In this document: positions 25,863 through 34,331 of the stretch, piece after piece
Layout: the number at the start of each line of letters is the position of its first letter
Numbering within the stretch: position 1 is the first letter of the stretch
Origin: DATASD01 sp035276765
Lineage (GTDB): Bacteria; Patescibacteriota; Saccharimonadia; Saccharimonadales; UBA4665
Direction: 5' to 3'
Length of the DNA: 64,000 bases
Assembly (NCBI GenBank): GCA_035276765.1
Contig: DATELH010000002.1
Span: 248,001 to 312,000 of the forward strand
Notes under the pieces: generated by a model
The model's database searches: none
What the model was told of the DNA's origin: nothing
Seen by the model: the letters and a program-made list of their open reading frames with translations, nothing else
Translations under genes and position numbers: made by a program

Positions 25863-26239
25863 TGGCAGTTACAGCAATCGCAAAAGGCGTTCGCATGAGC
25901 CCCCGCAAAGTTGGCGTTGTGGCCGCTTTGGTTCGTGGCCGCACAGTGGCTGATGCGCTCACTATTTTGGAGCACACGCCCCGCCGTTCAGCACTGCCCG
26001 TTAAAAAAGTGATCGAGAGCGCCCGCGCTAACGCCGATCACAACCACAACCTCAAACCAGACACCTTAACGATCACCCAGATCACCGTAACCCCCGGTGT
26101 TCGCTTGAAGCGCTACCGCCCGGCATCACACGGCCGCGCGTTGCCATTCCAGCGCCGCACGGCACACATTCGCGTGGTGGTTGACGGCGAAGCCCGCCAA
26201 GCCAAGAAGCCAGTCAAGGCCGAGAAGGAGGCAAAATAA
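25862..26239 (+). CDS. rplV: Large subunit ribosomal protein uL22
   Basis: 125 residues. AIAKGVRMSPRKVGVVAALVRG at the start and the long tunnel hairpin ending in RLKRYRPASHGRALPFQRR, with TAHIRVVV as the final strand. The hairpin residues that contact macrolides look ordinary. Extra C-terminal lysine/alanine tail of about 15 residues. Confidence 0.96.
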   Translation: MAVTAIAKGVRMSPRKVGVVAALVRGRTVADALTILEHTPRRSALPVKKVIESARANADHNHNLKPDTLTITQITVTPGVRLKRYRPASHGRALPFQRRTAHIRVVVDGEARQAKKPVKAEKEAK

Positions 26240-26868
26240 TGGGCCAAAAAGTTAATCCAATTAGCATGCGCCTTCAGGTCAACAAGGACTGGCGGAGCAA
26301 GTGGTTCGTAGGCAAGCAAGAGTACGCAAAGTACTTGGCCGACGACCTCGAAGTACGCCGTCTGATCCAGAACAAACTGGGTTCGCGTGCTGCAATTAAC
26401 AAAGTTGACATCGAGCGCTCACCAAGCCTCGTGACCGTTACCATTTCAACCGCGAAGGCTGGTGTGGTGATCGGCCGCGGTGGTGCTGGCGCCCAAGAGC
26501 TGAAAGCTGCGATCGAAAAGATCTACGGCACCCAGACCCGCGTTAACATCGAAGAGATTAAAAAGCCAGAGTTGTACGCAAAATTGGTCGGCGAAAACAT
26601 TGCCCACCAGCTTGAGCGCCGCATGAACTTCCGCCGCGCGATCAAATCTGCCGGTGCAAGCACCATGCGCGCTGGCGCCAAAGGTATTCGCATTGAAGTT
26701 TCTGGCCGCTTGAACGGTGCCGAAATGTCACGCCGCGAAAAAGAAGTGCAAGGCTCAGTGCCACTACACACGCTTCGTGCCGACATCGACTACGCACTCG
26801 TTCCAGCCCAGACCACTGCCGGCATTATCGGCGTAAAGGTCTGGATTTATAAAGGGGAGGTAAACTAA
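26239..26868 (+). CDS. rpsC: Small subunit ribosomal protein uS3
   Basis: 209 residues, standard. GQKVNPISMRLQVNKDWRSKWF, KH-domain segment TVTISTAKAGVVIGRGGAG (GxxG loop GRGG) and RAGAKGIRIEVSGRLNGAEMSR at the mRNA entry helicase site. Spaced 1 base from rplP. Confidence 0.97.
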   Translation: MGQKVNPISMRLQVNKDWRSKWFVGKQEYAKYLADDLEVRRLIQNKLGSRAAINKVDIERSPSLVTVTISTAKAGVVIGRGGAGAQELKAAIEKIYGTQTRVNIEEIKKPELYAKLVGENIAHQLERRMNFRRAIKSAGASTMRAGAKGIRIEVSGRLNGAEMSRREKEVQGSVPLHTLRADIDYALVPAQTTAGIIGVKVWIYKGEVN

Positions 26869-26869
26869 C

Positions 26870-27283
26870 ATGTTAGTCCCAAACCGAACCAAGTTCCGCA
26901 AAGTGCGCAAAGGTAAAATCCGCGGCGTCGCTACCAGCGGTAACTACATCGCCTTTGGTGAATTTGCCCTCCAGTGCCAAGAGCACGAGCGCATCACCAG
27001 TCGCCAAATCGAGTCAGCTCGTCAGGCAATGACCCGCTATATTAAGCGCGGTGGCAAAATCTGGATCCGCATTTTTCCGCACACGCCGGTGACTCGTAAG
27101 CCACTCGACGTGAAAATGGGTAGCGGCAAAGGCAATCCTGAATTTTTCGTAGCAAAGGTCCGCCCTGGTACGATCCTGTTTGAAATGCAAGGTGTAAGCG
27201 AAGAGACCGCACGCGAAGCGATGCGCCTCGCCGCCCACAAACTGCCGGTAAAAACTAAATTCTTGGTGAAGGAGGAGGCGTAA
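26870..27283 (+). CDS. rplP: Large subunit ribosomal protein uL16
   Basis: 137 residues. MLVPNRTKFRKVRKG, GEFALQCQEHERITSRQIESAR, KIWIRIFPHTPVTRKPLDVKMG and GSGKGNPEFFVAKVRPG all conform. It contacts the A-site tRNA elbow. Confidence 0.97.
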   Translation: MLVPNRTKFRKVRKGKIRGVATSGNYIAFGEFALQCQEHERITSRQIESARQAMTRYIKRGGKIWIRIFPHTPVTRKPLDVKMGSGKGNPEFFVAKVRPGTILFEMQGVSEETAREAMRLAAHKLPVKTKFLVKEEA

Positions 27284-27284
27284 T

Positions 27285-27485
27285 ATGAAAATCGTCGACA
27301 TCCGTAAACTCTCAACAGAAGAGCTGACCACCGAGAGCACGAAACTTCGCGCCGAAATTGCAGAACTCCAGCGTCGCCTGCACCTCGGCGAAGTCCAAAA
27401 TGTGCGCGTTGTCCGCAACAAGCGCAAGGACCTCGCGCGCATGTTAACCGTGCTGGGTGAACAACTCGCGAAGGAGACAAACTAA
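27285..27485 (+). CDS. rpmC: Large subunit ribosomal protein uL29
   Basis: 66 residues forming two antiparallel helices (DIRKLSTEELTTESTKLRAE, VRVVRNKRKDLARMLTVLGE), located beside uL23 at the exit tunnel. The start follows GGAGGAG at 27271-27277. Confidence 0.95.
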   Translation: MKIVDIRKLSTEELTTESTKLRAEIAELQRRLHLGEVQNVRVVRNKRKDLARMLTVLGEQLAKETN

Positions 27486-27790
27486 TGGCAAAAACACTAA
27501 CAGGCGTGGTTTCGAGCAACAAGGCTGACAAGACAATCGTTGTCTCTGTACAGACCAGCAAAAACCACCCGCTGTACCGCAAAAAGTACTACGTGACCAA
27601 AAAATTCATGGCTCACGATGAAAAGAACGAAGCCGAGGTTGGCGACAAAGTCGTCATTACCGAAACGCGTCCTTTGAGCGCCCACAAGCACCACAAGCTG
27701 GAACGCATCGTGGAAAAAGCCGCCATCGAACACGTTGAAAGCGAAACTCCGGCTATCGCCGCAGAAGCCGACGAAAAGGAGCAAGCATAA
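27485..27790 (+). CDS. rpsQ: Small subunit ribosomal protein uS17
   Basis: 101 residues, somewhat longer than the usual 80-88 because of an acidic tail (AIEHVESETPAIAAEADEKE). The OB-fold core LTGVVSSNKADKTIVVSVQ and HDEKNEAEVGDKVVITETRPLS is clear. Confidence 0.95.
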   Translation: MAKTLTGVVSSNKADKTIVVSVQTSKNHPLYRKKYYVTKKFMAHDEKNEAEVGDKVVITETRPLSAHKHHKLERIVEKAAIEHVESETPAIAAEADEKEQA

Positions 27791-28158
27791 TGATTCAACA
27801 AGAAAGCCGGTTGGTTGTCTGTGACAACAGCGGTGCAAAAGAAATTTTGTGCATCCGCGTGCTGGGTGGTACCCGCCGCCGATACGCCCGCGTCGGCGAT
27901 ATTATCGTCGCAACCGTTAAAGACGCAAATCCACAAGGCACTGTCAAAAAGAAGTCTGTTATTAAGGCAGTCGTCGTGCGCACCACCGAAAAAATCCGCC
28001 GCAAAGACGGCTCAACCATCAAGTTTGATGACAACGCAGCCGTCGTTATCGGCGACGACAAACAACCGCGTGCCACCCGTATTTTCGGGCCCGTGCCACG
28101 CGAACTGCGCGACCAAGGCTACAGCAAAATTGTCAGCCTCGCGCCGGAGGTACTCTAA
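27790..28158 (+). CDS. rplN: Large subunit ribosomal protein uL14
   Basis: 122 residues, exactly standard. MIQQESRLVVCDNSGAKEIL, DGSTIKFDDNAAVVI and RIFGPVPRELRDQGYSKIVS are diagnostic. It forms an intersubunit bridge and is the binding site for the silencing factor RsfS. Confidence 0.97.
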   Translation: MIQQESRLVVCDNSGAKEILCIRVLGGTRRRYARVGDIIVATVKDANPQGTVKKKSVIKAVVVRTTEKIRRKDGSTIKFDDNAAVVIGDDKQPRATRIFGPVPRELRDQGYSKIVSLAPEVL

Positions 28159-28487
28159 TGGAAAAAGTATTTAAAATCCGTCTGAAAAAGGGCGACACCG
28201 TGATGGTTCGTTCGGGCAAGTACAAAGGCAAAACCGGCAAAGTCCTGGCCACACACCCGCGCGAAAACAAGGTAACGGTTGAAGGCATTAACATTGTTAA
28301 AAAACACGTCAAGCCAAACCGCACCAACCCACAGGGCGGTATTATTGAGCTCACCAAGCCAATAGACGTTTCAAAAGTTGGTATCTACGACACGGCCGCC
28401 AAAAAGCCGTCACGCATCGGCTACACAATTGCTAAGGACGGCTCAAAAACACGTGTTATGAAAACCACTGGAAAGGAGATTAAGTAA
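28158..28487 (+). CDS. rplX: Large subunit ribosomal protein uL24
   Basis: 109 residues. KOW motif KKGDTVMVRSGKYKGKTGKV, then GINIVKKHVKPNRTNPQGGI. It initiates 50S assembly on the 5' end of 23S rRNA. Confidence 0.96.
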   Translation: MEKVFKIRLKKGDTVMVRSGKYKGKTGKVLATHPRENKVTVEGINIVKKHVKPNRTNPQGGIIELTKPIDVSKVGIYDTAAKKPSRIGYTIAKDGSKTRVMKTTGKEIK

Positions 28488-29077
28488 TGGCTGAAAAAAC
28501 TGCAACCAAAGCTGCAAAAGCTGTCACTACTGTACGTCTCCGCGAGCAGTACAACACGAAATTCGCCGCTGAACTCAAGAAAGAACTCGAGCTAGCAAAT
28601 GCACACCAGGTTCCAAAGCTTGAAAAGATCGTCGTGAACGTTGGCCTTGGCCGCGCCAAAGACGACAAAAAGGTAATCGAAGCTGCAACCAACACGCTGC
28701 GTAAAATCACCGGTCAAGAACCAGTGCAGACCATCGCCAAAAAGTCGATCGCCGGCTTTAAGCTACGCGAAGGCAACATGATTGGCCTGAAAGTCACCCT
28801 TCGCGGCGACAAAATGTATGAGTTTATGGACCGCTTGATTACGATAGTGCTGCCACGTCTCCGCGACTTCCACGGCGTAGGTAACAAGGCTTTCGACAAA
28901 TCCGGCAATTTCAGCCTTGGCCTTACCGACCAGTCCGTCTTCCCAGAGCTCACATTCGACGAAACTACCACAGCGCACGGCTTGCAGGCGGTATTCGTTA
29001 TCAACTGCCAAGAAGCCGCACACGCCAAGGCATTGCTGCAGAAATTCGGCATGCCATTTGAAAAGGAGAACAAGTAA
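28487..29077 (+). CDS. rplE: Large subunit ribosomal protein uL5
   Basis: 196 residues, about 15 more than usual at the N terminus (AEKTATKAAKAVTTV). The core PKLEKIVVNVGLGRAKDDKK, SIAGFKLREGNMIGLKVTLR and DRLITIVLPRLRDFHGV is conserved. It anchors 5S rRNA. Confidence 0.96.
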   Translation: MAEKTATKAAKAVTTVRLREQYNTKFAAELKKELELANAHQVPKLEKIVVNVGLGRAKDDKKVIEAATNTLRKITGQEPVQTIAKKSIAGFKLREGNMIGLKVTLRGDKMYEFMDRLITIVLPRLRDFHGVGNKAFDKSGNFSLGLTDQSVFPELTFDETTTAHGLQAVFVINCQEAAHAKALLQKFGMPFEKENK

Positions 29078-29346
29078 TGGCTAGGAAATCAAACGTAGCC
29101 CGCGACTTGAAGCGCCAAAAGATGATCCAGCGTTACGCCGCCAAGCGCGCCGAGCTGAAAGCTTTGGGCGACCAAGAGGGCTTGGCAAAACTGCCACGCA
29201 ATTCGTCACCGACTCGCTGGAAAAATCGCTGTGGCGAAACCGGCCGTCCGCATGCATACATGCGCACGTTCGGCCTGAGCCGCATTGCATTCCGCGAACA
29301 CGCAAGCAAGGGCGAAATCCCTGGTGTAACGAAGTCGAGCTGGTAG
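29077..29346 (+). CDS. rpsN: Small subunit ribosomal protein uS14, zinc-free long form
   Basis: 89 residues: the long form without the CxxC-CxxC zinc site of the 61-residue type. SSPTRWKNRCGETGRPHAYM and FGLSRIAFREHASKGEIPGV match; only one cysteine is present. It binds 16S rRNA in the head beside uS3 and uS10. Confidence 0.95.
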   Translation: MARKSNVARDLKRQKMIQRYAAKRAELKALGDQEGLAKLPRNSSPTRWKNRCGETGRPHAYMRTFGLSRIAFREHASKGEIPGVTKSSW

Positions 29347-29360
29347 GAAGGAGATAGAAT

Positions 29361-29756
29361 ATGGTTTCAACTGACCCCATCGCTGACATGCTCACTCGGA
29401 TCCGTAACGCTATTGCGGTGCGCAAGAACGAGATCACATTGCCGCACTCAAAAGTAAAGCAATCCGTTGCCGAACTTTTGAAGGAAAACGGTTTTATCGC
29501 CGACCTCAAGGTTGCCGACGCCACCGTTGGCAAGAGTCTGAAAATTGTTATCAACGAAACAGACCAAAACGCTGTCATCACCGAGATCGCCCGGTTGAGC
29601 AAGCCCGGTCGTCGCGTATATTACGCGTCGCGGGACATCCCAACCGTCAAGCGCGGCCGCGGCATCGTCATTGTCTCGACCTCAAAAGGTCTGATGACTG
29701 GCGACAAGGCCAAAAAACTTGGCGTCGGCGGCGAGCTGATCTGTAAGGTATATTAA
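29361..29756 (+). CDS. rpsH: Small subunit ribosomal protein uS8
   Basis: 131 residues. STDPIADMLTRIRNAIAVRK, ISRP-equivalent segment LSKPGRRVYYASRDIP and GIVIVSTSKGLMTGDKAK with the C-terminal GGELICKVY. Preceded by AGGAGAT at 29349-29355. It binds helix 21 of 16S rRNA. Confidence 0.96.
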   Translation: MVSTDPIADMLTRIRNAIAVRKNEITLPHSKVKQSVAELLKENGFIADLKVADATVGKSLKIVINETDQNAVITEIARLSKPGRRVYYASRDIPTVKRGRGIVIVSTSKGLMTGDKAKKLGVGGELICKVY

Positions 29757-29774
29757 TCAAGTAAAGGAAAATCG

Positions 29775-30314
29775 ATGAGTCGAGTAGGAAAACTACCCAT
29801 TCAAATCCCGAGCGGTGTGACAATCACTGTCGACCCCGATTTCGTAACTGTTGCCGGCCCAAAAGGCACGCTCAAACAGTTTACGATGCCGGGTGTTAAC
29901 GTTGCCGTTGAAGGCGACCAAGTGGTCGTAACCCGTGCAAACGACGAGCAAACCGTTCGCGCTAAGCACGGCCTGATGCGCGCACTCGTAAACAACATGG
30001 TCAACGGCGTTGCCACTGGCTTCAGTAAAAAACTTGAAATTAACGGCGTTGGTTTCCGTGTTGCAATGCAAGGCGCCGACCTCAAGTTCAACCTTGGTTT
30101 TTCACACGATGTCATTTACAAACTGCCAACTGGCGTCACTGCTACTATCGAGCAGAACACGGTTACTATTACCGGCATCGATAAGCAGCAGGTCGGCCAA
30201 GTTGCCGCCGAAATCCGCGCCCTCAAGAAGCCTGAACCTTACAAGGGCAAAGGTATCAAGTACGCTGATGAACGCATTATCCGCAAGAGCGGTAAGTCAG
30301 GTAAGGACAAGTAG
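29775..30314 (+). CDS. rplF: Large subunit ribosomal protein uL6
   Basis: 179 residues, two L6 repeats. Start MSRVGKLPIQIPSGVTI; the second repeat includes GFSHDVIYKLPTGVTATIEQ; end EPYKGKGIKYADERIIRKSG. It binds near the sarcin-ricin loop. Confidence 0.97.
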   Translation: MSRVGKLPIQIPSGVTITVDPDFVTVAGPKGTLKQFTMPGVNVAVEGDQVVVTRANDEQTVRAKHGLMRALVNNMVNGVATGFSKKLEINGVGFRVAMQGADLKFNLGFSHDVIYKLPTGVTATIEQNTVTITGIDKQQVGQVAAEIRALKKPEPYKGKGIKYADERIIRKSGKSGKDK

Positions 30315-30316
30315 TT

Positions 30317-30673
30317 ATGAATAAACTTGCACACAAATTACACAACCTTGCGCTTCGCAAGAACCGGGTACGCTCGACGATTTTCGGCACGGCAACGCGC
30401 CCGCGCTTGAGCGTACACATTAGCAACCGCCACATTACAGCCCAGCTGATTGATGATGACGCCCACAAGACACTGGTTTACATCTCGACTGTTGGCAAAA
30501 AAGCTGCCGCTGGCACTTTGACTGAACGCGCCACTTGGGTTGGCGCCGAAGTCGCCAAGAAGGCCAAGACTGCCAAGATTACCGCCGTCGTTTTTGATCG
30601 GAATGGCCGTATTTATCATGGCCGGGTAAAGGCTTTGGCCGACGCAGCACGTAACGCAGGATTGGAGTTTTAA
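30317..30673 (+). CDS. rplR: Large subunit ribosomal protein uL18
   Basis: 118 residues, binds 5S rRNA. RVRSTIFGTATRPRLSVHIS, then AAAGTLTERATWVGAEVAKK and FDRNGRIYHGRVKALADAAR are standard. Starts 2 bases after rplF. Confidence 0.96.
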   Translation: MNKLAHKLHNLALRKNRVRSTIFGTATRPRLSVHISNRHITAQLIDDDAHKTLVYISTVGKKAAAGTLTERATWVGAEVAKKAKTAKITAVVFDRNGRIYHGRVKALADAARNAGLEF

Positions 30674-30675
30674 TC

Positions 30676-31341
30676 ATGGCTGAAAACAACGTTACAGCAC
30701 CTGCTGCAGCCGCAGAAGCAAAGGCTATGCAGCAACATCAACAAGGCCAAGGTGGCCGCGGCGCTCGTGGCAACGGCGGACGCCCTGGTGGCAATGGCCG
30801 GCGTGACCGCCGCCCAGAAATCGCACCCGAAGAAAAGCAATTCGATGAACGCGTCGTACACATCGACCGCGTTGCCCGCGTGGTCAAAGGCGGCCGTCGC
30901 TTTCGCTTTCGTGCATTGGTCGTGGTGGGCGACCGCAAAAACCGTGTCGGCATTGGTATCTCAAAGGGTGCCGACGTGACCGCCGCCGTCACCAAAGCTA
31001 CTGAGTCCGCCAAAAAGCACCTCGTAACCGTCAACCTGTACAAAGGTACTTTGCCACACGAAGCAGAGGCAAAGGTGAGTGGTGCACGCATCTTGCTGAA
31101 ACCAGCAAGTGCCGGTACTGGTTTGATCGCCGGCGGTGTGGTCCGAACAATTTTGGAAGTTGCCGGCGTTCGTAATGCTCTCAGCAAGTCGCTCGGTTCA
31201 ACCAACAAAGCCAACACCGCATATGCCACTATCGCCGCTTTGCAGTCGATCGAGCCGGCTAAAAACTGGGTCACAGCTGCGCAAGCGAAAGTCAAAAAAG
31301 CTCCTGCAAAAACTAAGGCTACTGCCGAAGACAAGGAGTAA
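30676..31341 (+). CDS. rpsE: Small subunit ribosomal protein uS5
   Basis: 221 residues, about 50 more than E. coli. The extra N-terminal part is glutamine/glycine/arginine-rich (GQGGRGARGNGGRPGGNGR), looks disordered, and may bind RNA. Core: ERVVHIDRVARVVKGGRRF, KNRVGIGISKGADVTAAVTK, and AGGVVRTILEVAGVRNALSK. The next gene is rplO at a 5-base distance, so rpmD (uL30) is missing, as known for CPR bacteria. Confidence 0.96.
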   Translation: MAENNVTAPAAAAEAKAMQQHQQGQGGRGARGNGGRPGGNGRRDRRPEIAPEEKQFDERVVHIDRVARVVKGGRRFRFRALVVVGDRKNRVGIGISKGADVTAAVTKATESAKKHLVTVNLYKGTLPHEAEAKVSGARILLKPASAGTGLIAGGVVRTILEVAGVRNALSKSLGSTNKANTAYATIAALQSIEPAKNWVTAAQAKVKKAPAKTKATAEDKE

Positions 31342-31346
31342 TCGCC

Positions 31347-31844
31347 ATGAAATACAACGAACTACAAGTATCGAAAAACAAAAGTGCGAAGCGTGTTGGC
31401 CGTGGCATTGCTGCCGGGCAAGGTAAAACTGCCGGCCGAGGCACCAAAGGCCAGATGTCACGCACCGGTTCAAGCAAGCGCCCCGGCTTTGAAGGTGGTC
31501 AAAACCCCCTTATGCAGCGCTTGCCAAAACTGCCTGGCTTCCGCTCGTTCAAGCCAGTCGTCGAAACCGTATACACCGGTGAACTCGACCAGTTCAGCGG
31601 CAAGACGGTCGATACTGCAGCGCTTGCAGAAAAGCATCTGATTTCAAGCCCTTACGTCCGCGTAAAGTTACTCGTAAAGGGTGACGTTACTAAAAAAGTA
31701 ACAGTAAAACTGCAAGCTGCAAGTAGCGCTGCGGTTGCAGCTGTTGAAAAAGCCGGTGGCAGCTTCGAAAAAGTTGCACAGACTGGCCGCACAACAACCA
31801 AGACCGAGAAAGTCTCGCGCGCAGCCAAAAAGCAAAAGGCCTAA
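31347..31844 (+). CDS. rplO: Large subunit ribosomal protein uL15
   Basis: 165 residues. Glycine-rich N-terminal arm KRVGRGIAAGQGKTAGRGTK and GFEGGQNPLMQRLPKLPGF are diagnostic. Last gene of this long operon; a terminator follows at 31866. The C-terminal tail is lysine/threonine-rich. Confidence 0.96.
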   Translation: MKYNELQVSKNKSAKRVGRGIAAGQGKTAGRGTKGQMSRTGSSKRPGFEGGQNPLMQRLPKLPGFRSFKPVVETVYTGELDQFSGKTVDTAALAEKHLISSPYVRVKLLVKGDVTKKVTVKLQAASSAAVAAVEKAGGSFEKVAQTGRTTTKTEKVSRAAKKQKA

Positions 31845-31865
31845 AAGCCATAGCTTTCTAAAACA

Positions 31866-31897
31866 AAACCGCCTTCCGAACGAGGCGGTTTATTTTT
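31866..31897 (+). terminator. Terminator after rplO
   Basis: AAACCGCCT (31866-31874) and AGGCGGTTT (31883-31891), loop of 8 bases, then ATTTTT. secY therefore starts a new transcript. Confidence 0.88.
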
Positions 31898-31933
31898 AAT
31901 CCTGCTAGTCGATGTAAATTTATGCTTTAATAC

Positions 31934-31990
31934 TTACAAACGTCCAGCTTTTATGTATACTAAAGGAAACACATCTGAATGAGGTAAAAT
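31934..31990 (+). promoter_or_regulatory. secY promoter(s)
   Basis: Upstream promoter TTACAA (31934-31939), 16 bases, TATACT (31956-31961). A second -10, TAAAAT (31985-31990), ends 6 bases before the ATG and would give a leaderless mRNA. Both may be used. Confidence 0.55.
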
Positions 31991-31996
31991 AACTGC

Positions 31997-33496
31997 ATGA
32001 ACTGGAGAATTATTGCTAAGTCCTTGGGCCATAAGGATATGCGCAAACGCATTTTTGCGGTGCTCGGTATCCTGCTTGTATTCCGTATTTTAGCGCACAT
32101 TCCGGTGCCGCTCGGCGACCCTAAAACGCTCCAGCAAGTGCTGCAAAACTTATTTACCTCAAGTCAAAGCAACGGCTCCGACTTACTAAGTTTTATCAAC
32201 GTACTATCTGGCGGCGCTCTAGCTAACTTTTCAATTATGATTGCCGGCCTGGGACCGTACATTAACGCGTCGATTATCATGCAGCTGCTCACCAAAGCGG
32301 TGCCAAAACTTGAGGCGCTCCACAAAGAAGGCGAGTACGGCCAGAAGAAAATCAACCAGTACACGCGCCTTATTACGTTCCCGCTGGCGATTGTGCAATC
32401 CGTTGGCGCCATTTATTTGATTAGCAAAACGGCGAGCAGCATCGGTGGCGTTGGCGACATAACCGCGCACGCCACGCTTATGCAGTGGGTGCTCATGGTG
32501 GCAGCACTGACTGGTGGTTCGATGCTCCTTATGTGGCTCGGTGAACTCGTAACCGAACAGAGTATTGGAAACGGTATTTCACTTTTGATTACGGTGGGTA
32601 TTGTGAGCAGCTTGCCGAGCACCGTAACGAGCTTGGTACACACTATGACCTCAAGTGCCGATAAATGGGTACTCTGGGGGCATAAACTGCCGGTGAGCAA
32701 GTCTGGAGCGCTGTTTGGACTTATCATGCTGGTGGCGGTGGTTGTAGTGACGTGGCTTGTGGTGATGCTCAACGAAGCGGCGCGGCGCGTAACCGTCAAT
32801 TACGCCAAACGTGTGCAGGGCAACCGCACCTACGGCGGCGTTACCACAGTGTTGCCGATCAAATTGATTACCGCTGGCGTCGTGCCGATCATCTTTGCGG
32901 TGGCTTTTCTGAGCGTACCAAGCTTTGCCGGCCAATTGCTGGCCAACGGCCACAGCACGCATTGGCAACATTTTGGCAGTAATCTGGTAACGTGGTTCCA
33001 AACGCCATCGGCCTCAACCTTCGCAGCTGGCGGCTTCACGCCATATATTTATCCGCTCACGTACTTTTTCTTGGTGTTTATTTTTACTTTCTTCTACACA
33101 AGCGTGACATTCAACAGTAAAGAGATTGCCGAGAACCTGCAAAAGCAAGGTGGCTTTATCGAAGGTGTGCGCTCCGGTCTGCAAACCGAAAAACACCTCG
33201 GCAAAACAGTGAGCCGCCTTACACTGTTTGGCGCGTTCAGTTTGGGTGTTCTGGCGCTGCTGCCAATCATTGCGCAGATTTTCTTAAAGACGAACATTGC
33301 CCTGGGCGGCACTAGCGTTTTGATCTTGGTCTCCGTATCGCTCGAGACGCTGCGCGCCACAGAGTCGCGCGCTCTCATGGTCACTTACGACCAATACTCA
33401 CAGCCCGATTTCTTTGAAGACATGAGCGAAGAGGATATCGAAAGTCCCAAGAAACGGCGATTCAGTCTCATTCCGTTCCGTCGGCGCAAGCGTTAA
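31997..33496 (+). CDS. secY: Preprotein translocase subunit SecY
   Basis: Channel-forming subunit of the Sec translocon, 499 residues, longer than the usual 430-440. The first helix starts RIFAVLGILLVFRILAHIPV; about ten membrane segments are visible, with IAGLGPYINASIIMQLL (segment 2), RVQGNRTYGGVTTVLPIKL in the C-terminal cytosolic loop, and IEGVRSGLQTEKHLGKTVSR in cytoplasmic loop 6. The basic C-terminal tail ends PKKRRFSLIPFRRRKR, which may contact the ribosome. adk and map, its usual followers, are absent. Confidence 0.96.
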   Translation: MNWRIIAKSLGHKDMRKRIFAVLGILLVFRILAHIPVPLGDPKTLQQVLQNLFTSSQSNGSDLLSFINVLSGGALANFSIMIAGLGPYINASIIMQLLTKAVPKLEALHKEGEYGQKKINQYTRLITFPLAIVQSVGAIYLISKTASSIGGVGDITAHATLMQWVLMVAALTGGSMLLMWLGELVTEQSIGNGISLLITVGIVSSLPSTVTSLVHTMTSSADKWVLWGHKLPVSKSGALFGLIMLVAVVVVTWLVVMLNEAARRVTVNYAKRVQGNRTYGGVTTVLPIKLITAGVVPIIFAVAFLSVPSFAGQLLANGHSTHWQHFGSNLVTWFQTPSASTFAAGGFTPYIYPLTYFFLVFIFTFFYTSVTFNSKEIAENLQKQGGFIEGVRSGLQTEKHLGKTVSRLTLFGAFSLGVLALLPIIAQIFLKTNIALGGTSVLILVSVSLETLRATESRALMVTYDQYSQPDFFEDMSEEDIESPKKRRFSLIPFRRRKR

Positions 33497-33642
33497 GCAT
33501 GGCCGCATTCGAGCTAGCGCAGATCCTCGGCCTTTTGGGCCAAGAAAATCATGCACGAGGGCATAGCCTTTCGTAGTTCGTAAAATTGTTCGCGTACTTC
33601 TTTGGTACGTACGCCGGTAACCACGATCATGAACGCCATGAA

Positions 33643-33909
33643 ATGTTCGCAACATTGGACGAACTTGTACTCGCCACTCGTGATGAGATGGGTCGTATTA
33701 TTGAAATTCCTATGGGTCCCGACGAAGACGGTATCGTGCATGGATTCCACGTAACCGACTTTGCTCCGCACGCAGTAATTAATCGTTCCGATGACGCCGG
33801 AGTTCTGTATGAAGCACAGAACTGGACCTCTTCAAACTATCACAACTTTGAAGGCACCGACCAAACGCTCATTCTGCCAAATCTCGCTGTCCCTGAAAAA
33901 GTGTTGTAA
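33643..33909 (+). CDS. Small hypothetical protein between secY and infA
   Basis: 88 residues from the ATG at 33643; an in-frame TTG at 33586 would add 19 residues with a different composition (FAYFFGTYAGNHDHERHE) and looks less natural. It contains a strand-rich segment GRIIEIPMGPDEDGIVHGFH and ends LILPNLAVPEKVL. No motif recognised. Neither a clear -10 nor a Shine-Dalgarno sequence is visible, so start and expression are uncertain. It occupies the place where adk and map are found in most bacteria, but is unrelated to them. Confidence 0.5.
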   Translation: MFATLDELVLATRDEMGRIIEIPMGPDEDGIVHGFHVTDFAPHAVINRSDDAGVLYEAQNWTSSNYHNFEGTDQTLILPNLAVPEKVL

Positions 33910-33926
33910 TCCCCACCGAAGGCTGC

Positions 33927-33932
33927 TATAAT
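33927..33932 (+). promoter_or_regulatory. infA operon -10 element
   Basis: Perfect TATAAT 16 bases before the infA ATG; the predicted 5' leader is about 10 bases and holds no Shine-Dalgarno sequence. Confidence 0.65.
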
Positions 33933-33948
33933 CTATCCAGTTATATTT

Positions 33949-34170
33949 ATGGCTAATAATAAGCAAGTTATCGAGTTGACCGGGACAATTATCGAGACCC
34001 TCCCAGGGACTCAGTTCAAAGTCGAACTTGAGAACGGCCATCAAATAATAGCTCACGTTGCCGGTAAAATGCGGAAACACTACATCCGGATTGTGCCAGG
34101 TGACAGCGTGACGGTCGAGTTGACACCCTACGATCTTACGAAGGGCAGAATCACCTATCGCAAATCATAA
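33949..34170 (+). CDS. infA: Translation initiation factor IF-1
   Basis: 73 residues, an OB-fold that blocks the A site during initiation. IIETLPGTQFKVELENGHQI, AHVAGKMRKHYIRIVPGDSV and DLTKGRITYRKS are near-identical to the family. First gene of the infA-rpmJ-rpsM-rpsK-rpsD-rpoA-rplQ-rplM-rpsI run. Confidence 0.97.
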   Translation: MANNKQVIELTGTIIETLPGTQFKVELENGHQIIAHVAGKMRKHYIRIVPGDSVTVELTPYDLTKGRITYRKS

Positions 34171-34215
34171 TATTAAGCAGTGTGTCGTGCACTAACGAAA
34201 GGGAGTACGATCCGT

Positions 34216-34329
34216 ATGAAAGTACGTGCGAGCGTTAAGCCAATGTGCGCTATGTGCCAATCGGTTGTCCGAGGTGGCAAGCGTTACATTATTTGCGAAA
34301 AACCAAAACATAAGCAGAGGCAGGGTTAG
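34216..34329 (+). CDS. rpmJ: Large subunit ribosomal protein bL36, zinc form
   Basis: 37 residues: MKVRASVKPMCAMCQSVVRG, then GKRYIICEKPKHKQRQG. Cys11, Cys14, Cys27 and His32 form the zinc ribbon, so this is the C+ form. AAAGGGAG at 34198-34205 is the ribosome site. The gene ends 2 bases before rpsM. Confidence 0.93.
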   Translation: MKVRASVKPMCAMCQSVVRGGKRYIICEKPKHKQRQG

Positions 34330-34331
34330 TC

